NCBI GenBank assembly: GCA_017411235.1
Contig: JAFPMR010000056.1
Coordinates: forward strand, 1-13,479
Reading direction: 5' to 3'
Origin: Bacilli bacterium
GTDB taxonomy: Bacteria > Bacillota_I > Bacilli_A > RF39 > UBA660
Length of the DNA stretch: 13,479 nucleotides
Made by a program: the position numbers and the translations under genes. The notes beneath the pieces are model-generated. The model did not search any database, was not told where the DNA came from, and saw nothing but the letters and a program-made list of their open reading frames with translations. Below, piece after piece: positions 13,341 to 13,479 of the stretch (position 1 is the stretch's first letter; every line of letters starts with the position of its first letter).

Positions 13341-13479
13341 AATTCTATCACTTCACTTCTATCTCTTTGTGTTGCACAAGATATATTAGTAAAATCTATT
13401 TCATATTCTTTAAATGTATCTCTAATAGTCTCTAAAGCTTTCTCTGGTGTATTATTTTTTTCTGATAAATGTGTTAAAA
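13337..13479 (-). CDS. walJ: WalJ/YycJ metallo-beta-lactamase-fold protein, C-terminal end (cut by window edge)
   Basis: The last 46 codons of a minus-strand gene entering from the right edge. Seen: LTHLSEKNNTPEKAL near the start and a TGA stop overlapping the rlmH ATG. Family knowledge: H(L)SxxNNTPE is the conserved C-terminal metal-binding segment of YycJ/WalJ proteins, MBL-fold enzymes encoded with the WalRK wall-stress two-component system and near rlmH in many Bacillota. Their exact reaction is unsettled; nuclease-like functions and effects on cell-wall and DNA-repair phenotypes have been reported. The use of TGA as stop supports the standard code. Identification rests on this short segment plus position. 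Confidence 0.75.
   Translation of the reverse strand, partial: LTHLSEKNNTPEKALETIRDTFKEYEIDFTNISCATQRDRSEVIEL

Noticed and set aside
1..13479. Mycoplasma-type code with TGA as tryptophan
   Set aside because: All reading frames are complete without recoding, tryptophans are TGG, and walJ ends with TGA directly at the rlmH start.

Overview
This is a low-GC, gene-dense chromosomal segment that reads as core genome of a wall-bearing Bacillota, probably an uncultured gut lineage of the Bacilli/RF39 type. That placement is inferred from gene content (yvcK-whiA, ftsEX plus a peptidoglycan hydrolase, walJ-rlmH, LemA, a TGS-nucleoside kinase), from strong AT bias and from Shine-Dalgarno sites of the AGGAGGTGAT type. 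The genetic code looks standard: tryptophan is TGG and one gene (walJ, right edge) ends in TGA, so a Mycoplasma-type code is not indicated. I see no phage, IS, CRISPR or tRNA/rRNA gene.

Layout, left to right. The start of pgk (cut by the edge) and gap are two glycolysis genes separated by a terminator and a pgk promoter. Upstream of gap lies a 556-aa TGS-domain nucleoside (uridine) kinase, probably co-transcribed with gap. A plus-strand secreted NlpC/P60 (C40) protein with Ig-like domains follows. It converges on a minus-strand operon yvcK-whiA-(VirB2-like membrane hairpin fused to a GH73-type glucosaminidase). Next is the operon ftsE-ftsX-M23 peptidase, the division ABC system with its likely hydrolase partner. 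Then come a GloB-like metallo-beta-lactamase-fold hydrolase, a divergent plus-strand lemA, ung (uracil-DNA glycosylase), an unrecognised 183-aa soluble protein, rlmH, and the C-terminal end of walJ/yycJ at the right edge.

Two themes stand out. First, envelope genes: three peptidoglycan hydrolases of different chemistry (C40 endopeptidase, GH73 glucosaminidase, M23 endopeptidase) lie within about 5.6 kb, interleaved with FtsEX and with the YvcK/WhiA wall- and division-regulators. The glucosaminidase is the oddest, being fused to a two-helix TrbC/VirB2-like domain. Second, very compact transcription signals: five terminator hairpins contain or touch the stop codons of six genes, and at four tandem junctions the next gene's likely promoter overlaps or abuts the previous gene's terminator. 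A perfect 10-bp inverted repeat overlaps the yvcK -10 box.

No complete novel defence or mobile system is visible. The best leads are the VirB2-like/GH73 fusion, the yvcK promoter inverted repeat, the Ala-substituted FtsE signature motif, the terminator/promoter overlaps and the unknown 183-aa protein.
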